DNA of 64,000 nt from positions 124,001 to 188,000 of the forward strand of contig NZ_CANLBK010000004.1 in the NCBI RefSeq assembly GCF_947488835.1. Reading direction: 5' to 3'. The stretch is from an uncultured Marinobacter sp. Lineage in GTDB: Bacteria > Pseudomonadota > Gammaproteobacteria > Pseudomonadales > Oleiphilaceae. Shown piece after piece: positions 52,717 to 61,636 of the stretch. A program made the translations under genes and the position numbers. The notes beneath the pieces were generated by a model. It had not been told where the DNA came from, did not search any database, and saw only the letters and a list, made by a program, of their open reading frames with translations. The first letter of the stretch is position 1, and every line of letters begins with the position of its first letter.

Positions 52717-54712
52717 ATGGTTTACCAATAACCGCCACAGGCAGACGTATCCAGAAGGTTGCGCCCTGGCCAGGCAAAGACTCAAAGCCGACATCTCCAC
52801 TCATGGCATTTATCAGTTCGCGAGTTATCGCAAGCCCAAGGCCTGTGCCACCCCGGCTACGGGTGTCGGAACTGTCGGCCTGGGCAAAGCGCTGGAAAAT
52901 TGCGCTTCTAAAGGCTTCCGGAACACCTTCTCCACTGTCTTGCACGGAAATAGTAACCGTTTGAGCCCCCTCCAGGATCTGCTGTTGCGCCGACACGCTA
53001 ACGCGACCTCTCTCAGGGGAGAATTTTACGGCATTGGATATCAGGTTGTTAAAGCTTTGCAGCAGGCGCTGGCCGTCTACAAATATGTCAACGGCGGGTA
53101 TGTCTGAAGCTAGGTGAATGGTAACTTCCCGCTGCGCACCATAGGCCCGGTTTTCACTCACGGCCTGCTCGAGTAACGGCAGTAGAGGCTGGTGTTGCAT
53201 GCTGATGGTCAGCTTTCCGGTTACCAGTTTTTCGATATCAAGAAGGTCGTCGATCAACCTGGCCAGCTGCTTGGCATTGCGCTCGGCAATGGCCATCATA
53301 TCTTGTGCTTTCTGAGGTAGTGTGCCGGCTGCCCCCCCGGCCAGAAGCCCGATAGCCCCTGTAATTGAGGTGAGTGGCGTGCGCAGCTCATGGCTCACGG
53401 TCGATACAAACTGGTTCTTCATGCGCTCGATCTTTTTACGCTCCGAAATATCCTCCAGTAGAACCCAGAGCAGCTTTCGGCCGGCAGAATCGAGTATTAA
53501 CATGGCGTGCACGATGGCCGGATAGCTGTTGCCGTAGCGGTCCACAATTTCTTGTTCGATGGGCCCGAAATAGCCAGAATGCTGCAGCTGTTCCAGAACC
53601 TCTGCTTGCATGGATACATGGTTGGGGGAAAGCAGCTGGCGGTAGCAAAGCTCCAGGAATTCTTCCTTGCGATAGCCGGTCGACTTGAGCATCGAGGCGT
53701 TCACATTGATGATTTCACCGGTGCGGTAGTCCGCCAGAATGATGCCGCTGGGTGCCAGTTCAAACAGCCGCCGAAGCTGCTGCTCGCTTTCCTCGATCCC
53801 CAGAAGCGCCCGCTTTTTATCGTCTATGTCTTCCAGGTAACCGTGCCAGATGATGCTGCCATCAGAGAGCTTTTGAGGTGTGGAGTGGCCTTCAATCCAG
53901 CGTACTTTGCCCTCTGGATGGCGGATGCGGAACTGGATAGACCATGTGCACAGCTGTTGCGATGACTCTTTGATACTGCCCACTACCGCAGCGTAGTCCT
54001 CAGGATCTATCATTGTGAAAAGTGCTGCGGCATCATTCCGAGCCTGTGCCGGGGTGACGCCAAAGGTGCGCTCTATACCTTTGCTGCTGAAAGGAAAGGT
54101 CATGCGCCCATCCGGGAAGAGCCGGAACTGGTAGAGGCCGCCGGGCACCAGATCCGCAAGCTGTTTGAGCATGATCAGGGATTCATTCTGCTTTTGCAGT
54201 TCCTGTTCCCGATAGTGAACAGCCAACTCCTGGGCGCTGATCTGTTCTTCTACGCAGTCGGCAATATCTCGTAGGCACTGGAGATCTTCTTTGTTCAGTT
54301 TTCTGGGCACCCTGTCGATAACGCACAGGGTGCCCAGGGCGTGGCCATCGGAGCTGAGCAGCGGCGTGCCGGCATAGAAACGAATCTTCGGCGCGCCGGT
54401 TACCAAAGGGTTATCGCGGAAGCGTTCATCGGCACAGGCATCCTCTACCAGCAGCGGCTGATCGGTCAGAATGGCGTGTCCGCAAAAGGAAATGCATCGC
54501 GGGGTTTCGCTGACGTCCAGCCCGACAATGGATTTAAACCACTGCCGGTCACGGTCAATCAGGGAAATCAGGGCAATGGGGGCATCCAAAAGCCGGGCGG
54601 CCATGCGGGTGAGGCGGTCAAACCGGGCTTCCGGAGGAGTGTCAAGAATCCGAAGTTGATCCAGAGCGGCTTGCCGGTCGCTCTCGTTGGCAGGCACCTC
54701 GGGCTCTTTCAT
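52715..54712 (-). CDS. GAF-PAS-PAS sensor histidine kinase
   Basis: The 665-aa kinase has no membrane segment, so it is cytoplasmic. Order: GAF domain (about 25-165, with the DRQWFKSIVGLDVSETPR block and FYAGTPLLSSDGHALGTLCVID), a first PAS-like region (about 190-300), a second PAS (FELAPSGIILADYRTGEIINVN), HisKA (FVSTVSHELRTPLTSI) and HATPase (NLISNAVKFSP, DSGEGVPE, GTGLGLAI). No receiver domain is attached. It is coupled to the upstream kinase gene (ATGA overlap), an unusual pair of kinases in one operon. Confidence 0.93.
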   Translation of the reverse strand: MKEPEVPANESDRQAALDQLRILDTPPEARFDRLTRMAARLLDAPIALISLIDRDRQWFKSIVGLDVSETPRCISFCGHAILTDQPLLVEDACADERFRDNPLVTGAPKIRFYAGTPLLSSDGHALGTLCVIDRVPRKLNKEDLQCLRDIADCVEEQISAQELAVHYREQELQKQNESLIMLKQLADLVPGGLYQFRLFPDGRMTFPFSSKGIERTFGVTPAQARNDAAALFTMIDPEDYAAVVGSIKESSQQLCTWSIQFRIRHPEGKVRWIEGHSTPQKLSDGSIIWHGYLEDIDDKKRALLGIEESEQQLRRLFELAPSGIILADYRTGEIINVNASMLKSTGYRKEEFLELCYRQLLSPNHVSMQAEVLEQLQHSGYFGPIEQEIVDRYGNSYPAIVHAMLILDSAGRKLLWVLLEDISERKKIERMKNQFVSTVSHELRTPLTSITGAIGLLAGGAAGTLPQKAQDMMAIAERNAKQLARLIDDLLDIEKLVTGKLTISMQHQPLLPLLEQAVSENRAYGAQREVTIHLASDIPAVDIFVDGQRLLQSFNNLISNAVKFSPERGRVSVSAQQQILEGAQTVTISVQDSGEGVPEAFRSAIFQRFAQADSSDTRSRGGTGLGLAITRELINAMSGDVGFESLPGQGATFWIRLPVAVIGKP

Positions 54713-56496
54713 GATGTTGTGCCCTCTGATAAGACGTTGCTGTCCAAGGGTAGTTCAACCCAAAAGTGGGCGCCATTATTGTTGTAGTAGCCGACAGAGC
54801 CGTTCAGAAGGTCTGCAATCTGCCGGTTGATCGCCAAGCCCAGTCCAGTGCCATTCGTTGCGCGGGTTGTGCCAACCTCTGCCTGGGAAAAGCGACTGAA
54901 TATCTGGGATTTAAATGTCTCAGGAACGCCTTTACCCTGGTCACTCACAGTAATTCGCAGTGTGGTCTGATCCGTTTTCTCGGCATGGAGCGTGACCAGG
55001 CCACCTTTTGGTGAAAACTTGATGGCATTGCTCACGAAGTTATCCAGAATCTGCCGCAATCTGTGGCCGTCGGTGTGCAGGGGTATCTCGGGGATGTCTG
55101 GAGTGGCCAGGCTGACGCCGAGCTCCCGGGCCATGGTTTCGTTTCCACAGACAGTTTCCGTCAGCAGCTTTGACAGGTCTTCAGGCTGAAAACTCACCCG
55201 CATCTTGCCGCTGGACAGCTTGTTGAAATCGAGCATGTCGCCGATGAGTAATTGCAGGCGATCGCCGTTACGCAGTGCCAGCGACACCATTTCTTTGGCG
55301 CGCACCGGTAATTCGCCTGCTGTGCCGGATTGGAGCAGGCGCATGGCGCCATTTAATGAGGTCAAGGGTGTTCGCAGCTCATGGCTGACATTAGCAACAA
55401 AGTTGTCCTTGAGTCGGTTGTTGGCATCCCGCCCATCCATAAGCTGGTTAAACGCCTGCGCCAGATCCCTCACCTCTGGAGCGCCTAGTTCTTCGAGGCG
55501 CCGGGAAGATTCCGGTTTCTGGATCATTGAGCGGATACGACGGGTCATCTGGGTGAGAGACGCGGTTGTTGAGCGAAGCGCCATGTAGGTCATCAGTAAT
55601 ATGCCGAAGGTGACTCCAATACTGATCAGAAAGAATCGGCTGAAGGCCTGCTTTGCGGGAGCAGTCGCAAGGGATTTTGGAACCGCACGGATAAACAGCC
55701 ACCCAAGGCGGTGCAGGTGGTTGGTTGCATAGATCAGCGTTTCGCCTGTGTTTGTCTCAACCTCGCCAAAACGGACACCGGAAAGTGCCGCATCTATCAG
55801 CAAGTTGTCCCCGGGGCCTGGAAGATCCTCAATGGCTTTGCCGGTAGGGGCGCCTTCTATGAACAGGAAGTTATCAGAGTCTACCACCAGGAAAATTGCA
55901 TCTTCACTGGCACTATCCCGCACACTTTCAGGAATCAAAAGCGACTGGTGCATTCTCAAAGTGCCGGAGAGGAATCCCAGAAGCTCTCCGTTGTCGCCTT
56001 TAATGGGAGCAATAAATACCATTAAGGGTACACCTGTTGCCCGGCCGATCAGGGGGCGGCTGATAACAGGCCGTTGAGTGTTGATGGCCTCTTGCCAGTG
56101 GGGGCGGTCGGCGTAATGGGTGCCCAACCTGCCCGGTGAGAAGATGTTTTCAGCAATCAGTACGGCTTCTGGTGTCAAAACGGTCAGGCTGTGGGGGAAC
56201 AGCTCTTCCAGGTTGCTCTGTTTTTTCAGTAAATTCGTAAGCCTTTCCGGGGAAAGCAGTTGGCCGTCGGTGCTTAGAATCGATGCAAATTGAGACAGCA
56301 CATTGGTGCGGAACTCCAGATCCTGGCTAACCAGGTTGGATGTGTGAGCTGTTTCGTTCTCCTGTTGCGCCAACAGATTTGTTGAAAAGTCTTCGAGCAG
56401 TGCACTGTAAGCGGCATATATAACAGCGCTAACGGTGGCAAGGCTGCCAATCAGGATGATGATGGCCAGGCGGGTGCCCAGAGATAAATGATTCAA
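54709..56496 (-). CDS. Membrane sensor histidine kinase with dCACHE-like periplasmic domain
   Basis: The 595-aa protein has a membrane segment at 10-30, a periplasmic domain of about 260 residues resembling dCACHE (YADRPHWQEAINTQRPVISRP, GVPLMVFIAPI, GFLSGTL), a second membrane segment (FFLISIGVTFGILLMTYMAL), HAMP, HisKA (FVANVSHELRTPLTSL) and HATPase (NFVSNAIKFSP, GTGLGLAINR). The start is TTG 56496 with AGGAG upstream. It is the first gene of the two-kinase operon and divergent from the GGDEF protein gene, which carries an Hpt domain that could accept its phosphate. Confidence 0.92.
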   Translation of the reverse strand: MNHLSLGTRLAIIILIGSLATVSAVIYAAYSALLEDFSTNLLAQQENETAHTSNLVSQDLEFRTNVLSQFASILSTDGQLLSPERLTNLLKKQSNLEELFPHSLTVLTPEAVLIAENIFSPGRLGTHYADRPHWQEAINTQRPVISRPLIGRATGVPLMVFIAPIKGDNGELLGFLSGTLRMHQSLLIPESVRDSASEDAIFLVVDSDNFLFIEGAPTGKAIEDLPGPGDNLLIDAALSGVRFGEVETNTGETLIYATNHLHRLGWLFIRAVPKSLATAPAKQAFSRFFLISIGVTFGILLMTYMALRSTTASLTQMTRRIRSMIQKPESSRRLEELGAPEVRDLAQAFNQLMDGRDANNRLKDNFVANVSHELRTPLTSLNGAMRLLQSGTAGELPVRAKEMVSLALRNGDRLQLLIGDMLDFNKLSSGKMRVSFQPEDLSKLLTETVCGNETMARELGVSLATPDIPEIPLHTDGHRLRQILDNFVSNAIKFSPKGGLVTLHAEKTDQTTLRITVSDQGKGVPETFKSQIFSRFSQAEVGTTRATNGTGLGLAINRQIADLLNGSVGYYNNNGAHFWVELPLDSNVLSEGTTS

Positions 56497-56598
56497 TGCA
56501 TGCTCCTGTCTGGCAATTTGCGTTAAAACTTGCTTTGATTGAACCGTAATTCAAACTGAATTCACAGCGTTTACGCGCGTTAATTAACAAGAGCCCTT

Positions 56599-58257
56599 AT
56601 GCCCGAATGCCCTTCGTCCGAGGTGCGGAAAAAACTGGAGATTCTTCGTAATCGTTTTCAGGATAAAACGATAGGTGACATCGAAGGTTTGGTCGCCAGC
56701 ATCTTCAGCGCATCCATGCGCCCGGAAGCCGTTAGCGAGCTGGTTGCTGCTTATCAGCTGTTGCACAGGCTTGCGGGGTCCGCTGGCACCTTGGGTTTTA
56801 CACAGCTGGGGGAGCAGGCCCGAAAACTTGAGCTGGCTATCAAGCCTTTGGCAGATCAGGTTACGGAAGGGGCTGAGCGTGAGTATGTTCAGCAGCAGTT
56901 AAAGCAGCTGCTGGCAAGTGGTTTTGAAAAGGATCTGTTGGGTCTTGGCAGCCTCTTGGGTGTGGCTGACCCGGTATCAACCGGGTGGCACAAGCCGTTG
57001 CCGGTGGAGTCTGTTAACCGGTTTGTATTGTTGATTCTGGATCCGGATCACCAGTACCGAGATTTGTTGGCACAAGGTTTGGCGCTCTATGGGTACGAGG
57101 TTCGCAGCCTGAGTAGTGCAGAGCAGTGGCCAAGCAGCATGGGTGATGTTGATCTGGTTATGATTCGCGACACATTGTTGCAGGACGAGAGCGCCAGCTG
57201 GCTGGCGAGACTGCACAAGCTACCTGTGATTTGTTTCAGTGAGGCGCACGACTTTGCCACCCGCTACAGGCTGGCGCGTTTGAATGTCGATGCCTGTGTT
57301 GACGGGCTTCTCGATATACCATCGCTTGCCGATCTTGTAGAGCAGCTTCTGGCAGAAGGCCTTGCAACGCTCAGCGGCAAAGTGATGATTGTTGACGACG
57401 ACAAGGAGCTGCTTGAGCACTATCGCGTTGTCTTGACCAGCGGTGGCATGCAAGTACGCGCATTTGATGACCCCTCACGGATGTTATCGGAGTTGGCGGA
57501 GTTCAGGCCCGATATACTGCTCATGGATGTGCAGATGGGGCAGTACGAGGGCCCTGTTTTGGCCCGAATGCTCCGGTTTCAGGCCGAGTGGCTAAGCCTG
57601 CCCATTATTTTCTTTTCGTCTGAAGCAGATCGCGATCTTCAGCTCGACGTCCTGGCTCGTGGTGGTGATGATTTTGTTACCAAGCCTGTTTCCGACGAGT
57701 ACTTGCTACGCACCGTGAGAATCCGCTGTTTCCGTGCCCGGCAGCTCGACAAGCTGGTTTCGTTGGACAGTCTCACGGGCTTGTTGAAACATGCGCTGGC
57801 CAAAACAGAGCTTAATCGTGAGCATGCGCGTGCGGCACGCAGCGGGCATAGTTCAATTGTCGCCATGCTGGATCTGGATCACTTCAAGAGGGTGAACGAT
57901 TCATACGGTCATGGCGTTGGCGATATGGTGATCAAGGCTTTATCCAACTTGTTGCGCCACCGGTTGCGGTCTACGGATATTATCGGTCGCTACGGGGGGG
58001 AGGAATTCCTTGTTGTGTTACCAGAGTGCACTCTGGAGAAGGCAGTCAAGGTGCTTGAAGCGCTGAATCAGGACTTCGCCCAGCTGGTGTTCAATGGTGG
58101 TAGTGAGGAGTTCGCAGTGACCTTCAGTGCCGGGGTTGCCTCACTGAACATCTATGAGACAGGAGAGCAGGCTATAGACGCCGCCGACCGGGCTCTTTAT
58201 CAGCGCAAGCGCGCAGGGCGCAATGGCGTTACTGTCGCTGATGAAAACCACTCATGA
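56599..58257 (+). CDS. Hpt-REC-REC-GGDEF diguanylate cyclase
   Basis: This 552-aa soluble protein would make cyclic di-GMP under phosphorelay control. Order: Hpt domain (about 1-110, His in LLHRLAGSAGTLG), a first receiver (about 135-255) that lacks the phospho-acceptor (VMIRDT where Asp is expected), a second intact receiver (IVDDDKELLE, Asp in ILLMDVQMG, Lys in FVTKPVS) and a GGDEF domain with active-site GGEEF preceded by an inhibitory I-site RSTD. It is the first of three plus-strand signalling genes. Confidence 0.93.
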   Translation: MPECPSSEVRKKLEILRNRFQDKTIGDIEGLVASIFSASMRPEAVSELVAAYQLLHRLAGSAGTLGFTQLGEQARKLELAIKPLADQVTEGAEREYVQQQLKQLLASGFEKDLLGLGSLLGVADPVSTGWHKPLPVESVNRFVLLILDPDHQYRDLLAQGLALYGYEVRSLSSAEQWPSSMGDVDLVMIRDTLLQDESASWLARLHKLPVICFSEAHDFATRYRLARLNVDACVDGLLDIPSLADLVEQLLAEGLATLSGKVMIVDDDKELLEHYRVVLTSGGMQVRAFDDPSRMLSELAEFRPDILLMDVQMGQYEGPVLARMLRFQAEWLSLPIIFFSSEADRDLQLDVLARGGDDFVTKPVSDEYLLRTVRIRCFRARQLDKLVSLDSLTGLLKHALAKTELNREHARAARSGHSSIVAMLDLDHFKRVNDSYGHGVGDMVIKALSNLLRHRLRSTDIIGRYGGEEFLVVLPECTLEKAVKVLEALNQDFAQLVFNGGSEEFAVTFSAGVASLNIYETGEQAIDAADRALYQRKRAGRNGVTVADENHS

Positions 58258-58285
58258 TTTTGGATGACAAGCAGAGAACGTCGCG

Positions 58286-59434
58286 ATGCATGTGTTGATT
58301 CTCGAAGACGATGAACTGGTTGGCGACCTTCTTGAAACCGTTGTAGCCGGAGCTTACCCGGGAGCCACTATCCGGTTTTGCACACAAGTGCAGTCGGCAA
58401 TCAGCATCTGGCAGGAAAAAACGGCGGATCTGGTTATTGCTGACTGGAATCTGCCAGACGGTTCCGGGCTTGAATTGATTCGCGCGGTACGTCAAACCAG
58501 CCAGGATATCCCAGTGCTGATGATCAGCGGTCGCGCGGATCGTGACTCTATCCTGGCAGCAGCCCATCTGGGCATTAATGGCTACGTGAGCAAACCCTTT
58601 CAGGTGGATATGTTGCACAAGAGGCTGTTGGAACTTGTGCCAGCGCCTATCGATCTTGATCGTGCCGTCAGCACACTGGAAGAGAAAATGGAGGCAGCCT
58701 GCAACTCCGCAATCCAGTTGCCGGGTCAGATAGACACCGCCGCCTTGCTGGTTCTTATTGAAAAACGGGATGAGCTGGATGCCGTCGCGCTGGCAGAGCA
58801 GTGGAAAGCGGATGCAGCCTTAAGTGCAAAGATGCTGGATGTGGCAAACAGCGCGTCTTTTCGTCGTTCCGGCACATCGGTAAAAACTCTCAGAGAGGCT
58901 ATCAGTACCATTGGAACTGCAATGGCACTGAATCAGGCGCTGGCATTATCCCTGGATATCGCGGGTAAGCTTTCCTGCCATCGGTTGGCGGAGAGAGCGC
59001 GGCTGGAACAGGAGCAGGCGTTGCGGGTGGCAGAGGTGGCCAGTGGGTTGGCCCGGAGGGTTGGGGATGGTCCTGCACCCTATTACACCGCTGGCTTGCT
59101 GAGTCGTGCAGGGGAGTTGGCAGCCTTGAAGGTACTACAAAACCAGTGTGACGATAGTGGAGAGCAACCAGAGATTGAACAGGTTGACTCCGCTATTGCT
59201 TATTGGGCGGAGAAGCTGGGCAATCGAATCAAAGTCCAGTGGCGCTTGCCGCTGGATCTCAGGGAGTTGATCGGAGCTGTTTATTTTGTGAGCAGAGGCA
59301 ATGTCAGTAAATCGAAGTTAGTGATGCGAGCCGCGGCCCTGCTGGCGGCTGGTCAAGCAGATGATCCTGAGTGTCTCACGCTGTTGAGACGACTCGGGAT
59401 TGAGCACAAGGAGGAAAGCCGCGATGCCACCTGA
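58286..59434 (+). CDS. Response regulator with HDOD output domain
   Basis: The 382-aa protein has a receiver domain (EDDE pocket at 7-10, Asp in LVIADWNLPDGSG, Lys in YVSKPFQVD) and an HDOD-type helical domain (about 140-340; IQLPGQIDTAALLVLI, AALSAKMLDVANSASF, VKTLREAISTIG). HDOD domains are non-catalytic HD relatives used in signalling scaffolds. The gene is 28 bp after the GGDEF gene, and its end overlaps the next REC gene by 11 bp, so the three form an operon. Confidence 0.9.
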   Translation: MHVLILEDDELVGDLLETVVAGAYPGATIRFCTQVQSAISIWQEKTADLVIADWNLPDGSGLELIRAVRQTSQDIPVLMISGRADRDSILAAAHLGINGYVSKPFQVDMLHKRLLELVPAPIDLDRAVSTLEEKMEAACNSAIQLPGQIDTAALLVLIEKRDELDAVALAEQWKADAALSAKMLDVANSASFRRSGTSVKTLREAISTIGTAMALNQALALSLDIAGKLSCHRLAERARLEQEQALRVAEVASGLARRVGDGPAPYYTAGLLSRAGELAALKVLQNQCDDSGEQPEIEQVDSAIAYWAEKLGNRIKVQWRLPLDLRELIGAVYFVSRGNVSKSKLVMRAAALLAAGQADDPECLTLLRRLGIEHKEESRDAT

Positions 59435-59822
59435 GAATCTGAAACGAATCCTGATGGTTGAGGATGAGCCGGATATCCGAACGGTTGCGGAGCTGGCTTT
59501 GGAGGCCATTGGCGGGTATGAACTCACGGCTTGTGAATCCGGGCAGCAGGCGCTGGAGCAGATCGGGGAGTGTAGGCCCCAATTGATTGTTCTTGACGTG
59601 ATGATGCCGGGGATGGATGGCCCGGCAACCTTGAAGGCTATACGCAGCCTGCCGGATTACGCCAACACGCCGGCGGTTTTTATGACGGCCAAGGTTCAAA
59701 GTGACGAGGTGCAAGGTTACCTGGAACTGGGTGCTGCCGGTGTTATTCCCAAACCATTCGATCCGCTTACCCTGGCAGATCAGATAAGGGATATCTGGAA
59801 CGAGGCCTGTGCAATCGGTTAA
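59424..59822 (+). CDS. Single-domain response regulator (CheY-like)
   Basis: The 132-aa product is a lone receiver domain: pocket EDEP, phospho-acceptor Asp in LIVLDVMMPGMDG, Thr in FMTAK and Lys in GVIPKPFDP. I chose ATG 59424 (GGAGGAAAG upstream) over a longer TTG start. It overlaps the HDOD gene. With no output domain it likely acts by protein contact or as a phosphate carrier between the kinases and Hpt domains encoded nearby. Confidence 0.92.
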   Translation: MPPENLKRILMVEDEPDIRTVAELALEAIGGYELTACESGQQALEQIGECRPQLIVLDVMMPGMDGPATLKAIRSLPDYANTPAVFMTAKVQSDEVQGYLELGAAGVIPKPFDPLTLADQIRDIWNEACAIG

Positions 59823-59878
59823 GCTCGTTCCGGTTAAGCTCTTGTTGGTTAATACAGTCGCTACTGCAAAAGGTTGTT

Positions 59879-60208
59879 ATGTCGTCCTCCCGAAACAACG
59901 ATGAAACCAAAGCCAAGCTCAATCTGGAAACCTCCCGAATCCGCTGGCATGAGCTGCAAACCTACTACGCCCGAGGGCAGGTTGTGCGTGTTGGCAAAGC
60001 GCTGGATTTGTTGGATGTGGCCTGCGAACTCACCGCGGATAACCGCGCTCTGTTCGAGCAATGGCTGGCAACAGGCGATGTAGGGGATGTGTCTCCTGAT
60101 CTTGCTCGTGCCTGGTACGACCGTAATGCAGAGCTCTGGGCAGTGGTTGTGGCACCCTGGGTGCTGGTTCAGGATCGCGCTGAGCCTTCTGACGCTACGG
60201 TGCATTAA
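59879..60208 (+). CDS. DUF2288 family protein
   Basis: This 109-aa soluble protein matches a small conserved family of unknown function: the opening KAKLNLETSRIRWHELQTYYARGQVV, then DLLDVACELTADNRALFEQWL and the C-terminal WYDRNAELWAVVVAPWVLVQ. The start ATG 59879 has AAAAGG upstream. Its stop overlaps the exporter start (TAATG), implying coupled translation. Confidence 0.85.
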   Translation: MSSSRNNDETKAKLNLETSRIRWHELQTYYARGQVVRVGKALDLLDVACELTADNRALFEQWLATGDVGDVSPDLARAWYDRNAELWAVVVAPWVLVQDRAEPSDATVH

Positions 60209-61119
60209 TGCTTACAGGTGCCCTGCTGATTCTTGCGCCATTGTTTTTTGGCTTTGCCCTGTCCCTCGAAAACCGCCGTCTGATGACCGTAATTCATTAC
60301 ACGGTGGAAGCTCTGGTGTACTTCATTTTGGCTCTGCTGGGGCTGGGGCTTGGCCAGATGGAAGGGTTAACGAGCCAACTAGGCACCATGGCTAGCCAAG
60401 TGTCGGCCTTGGTGTTGTTGTTGTTTGTGGCCAACATGGCAGGCCTGTGGCTGTTCCACCGTTGGCGGCCCATGGTGCCAGAGCATCGGGAGGAGCCTGC
60501 CGGTAGCACGGGCTATGTGAGGCTGTTTATGGCCGCACTCAAGCCATTGATGGCGGTTTTGGCGGGGTTGTTGGCAGGTTATTTTCTTTTGCCACCACTG
60601 CCGCAAGCGGAACAACTGGCTACCTGGTCGCTGATGCTCTTGCTGTTTTTAATTGGCCTTCAGCTGCGCAATGCAGGGCTCTCGTTGCGCAAGCTCCTTA
60701 TGAACACCCAGGGGCTGGGGATCGCCCTGATGCTTGTGGTGAGTTCTCTGCTGGCGGGTGTCGTGTTGATACCCGTATTGGGGTTGCCATGGCACGATGT
60801 GCTGGCACTGGCCTCGGGGTTTGGCTGGTATTCGCTCTCGGGCATTGTGATTGGTGACGCGCTGGGGCCGGCCTGGGGCGGTGTGGCATTCATGAACGAT
60901 GTGCTGCGGGAAATTATTGCCCTGGCGATCATCCCTCTGGTGATTGGCAGCCGGCCTGCCATGGCTATCGGCTATGGCGGAGCCACGTCTATGGATTTCA
61001 CCTTGCCGGTCATCCGCAGTAACGGTGGGCTGAGCTGTGTGCCTGTGGCCATTGCCTCAGGTTTTTTGCTGTCGTTTCTATCGCCGGTTTTTATGGGTGT
61101 CTTTCTGTCTTTTGGCTAG
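60208..61119 (+). CDS. LysO-like lysine exporter family protein
   Basis: The 303-aa inner-membrane protein has about eight hydrophobic segments and resembles LysO (formerly YbjE, DUF340), which exports L-lysine and its toxic analogues. Typical segments are the LLLFLIGLQLRNAG stretch, GFGWYSLSGIVIGDALG and the end region GATSMDFTLPVIRSNGG, which hold the charged membrane residues of the family. It overlaps the DUF2288 gene by one base. No terminator was found after it. Confidence 0.88.
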   Translation: MLTGALLILAPLFFGFALSLENRRLMTVIHYTVEALVYFILALLGLGLGQMEGLTSQLGTMASQVSALVLLLFVANMAGLWLFHRWRPMVPEHREEPAGSTGYVRLFMAALKPLMAVLAGLLAGYFLLPPLPQAEQLATWSLMLLLFLIGLQLRNAGLSLRKLLMNTQGLGIALMLVVSSLLAGVVLIPVLGLPWHDVLALASGFGWYSLSGIVIGDALGPAWGGVAFMNDVLREIIALAIIPLVIGSRPAMAIGYGGATSMDFTLPVIRSNGGLSCVPVAIASGFLLSFLSPVFMGVFLSFG

Positions 61120-61140
61120 GGGGAAGAAGGCTGCAATGGC

Positions 61141-61636
61141 TCAGCTGAGAAACTGCCGGACATCAATTGTGTACTGCTCAGGGTCAACGGCGCGGCTTGT
61201 GGAGTACTTCATCGGGAGTGAGGACTTTACCAAGATCGTGGAGCAGGGCGCCCATAACAATCTGATGCATCACATCGGCGGAAAGTGCTCGGTATTGTCC
61301 GAATATAGTCATGAGTACGCTCAGATTAACTGAGTGCTCAAGCAGGTAGTTGTCTTTTTCGCGAATACGCCCCAGACAGCCCAGTGCGTTGGCGTTTGGG
61401 GTTACAGAGTTTTGAAGTTCGCCAGCTAGCTTGTGGATGGGAGCGACATCGACAGGCGTGCCCATTTGCACGTCGATATAAACAAACTGCACGCCCATCT
61501 TGCGGATTTTTTCGATGGTTTCATCGCGCTTGATCACGCCCCGCCTGCGTTGCGTGTTGTGGGGAATCCAATCGTTGTTCAGGTCGGTAATGTACATGCC
61601 GACCTTCAACGCGGAGACGGGGATGCGCTTTATCAT
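61141..61636 (-). pseudogene. HD-GYP phosphodiesterase gene with internal deletion (DUF3391 plus start of HD domain)
   Basis: The frame from ATG 61636 reads an intact DUF3391 domain (IKRIPVSALKVGMYITDL to QFVYIDVQMGTPVD) and enters an HD-GYP domain (LLHDLGKVLTPDEVLHKP). It stops at 61184 after 150 aa, where a full protein would run for about 250 more residues. Directly after, in a shifted frame, DNA to 61141 encodes VDPEQYTIDVRQFLS followed by a stop, which looks like the original C-terminus. An internal deletion with frameshift near 61185-61192 explains both. The GYP motif is gone, so no phosphodiesterase activity is expected. The start overlaps the tatD stop (ATGA). Confidence 0.8.
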
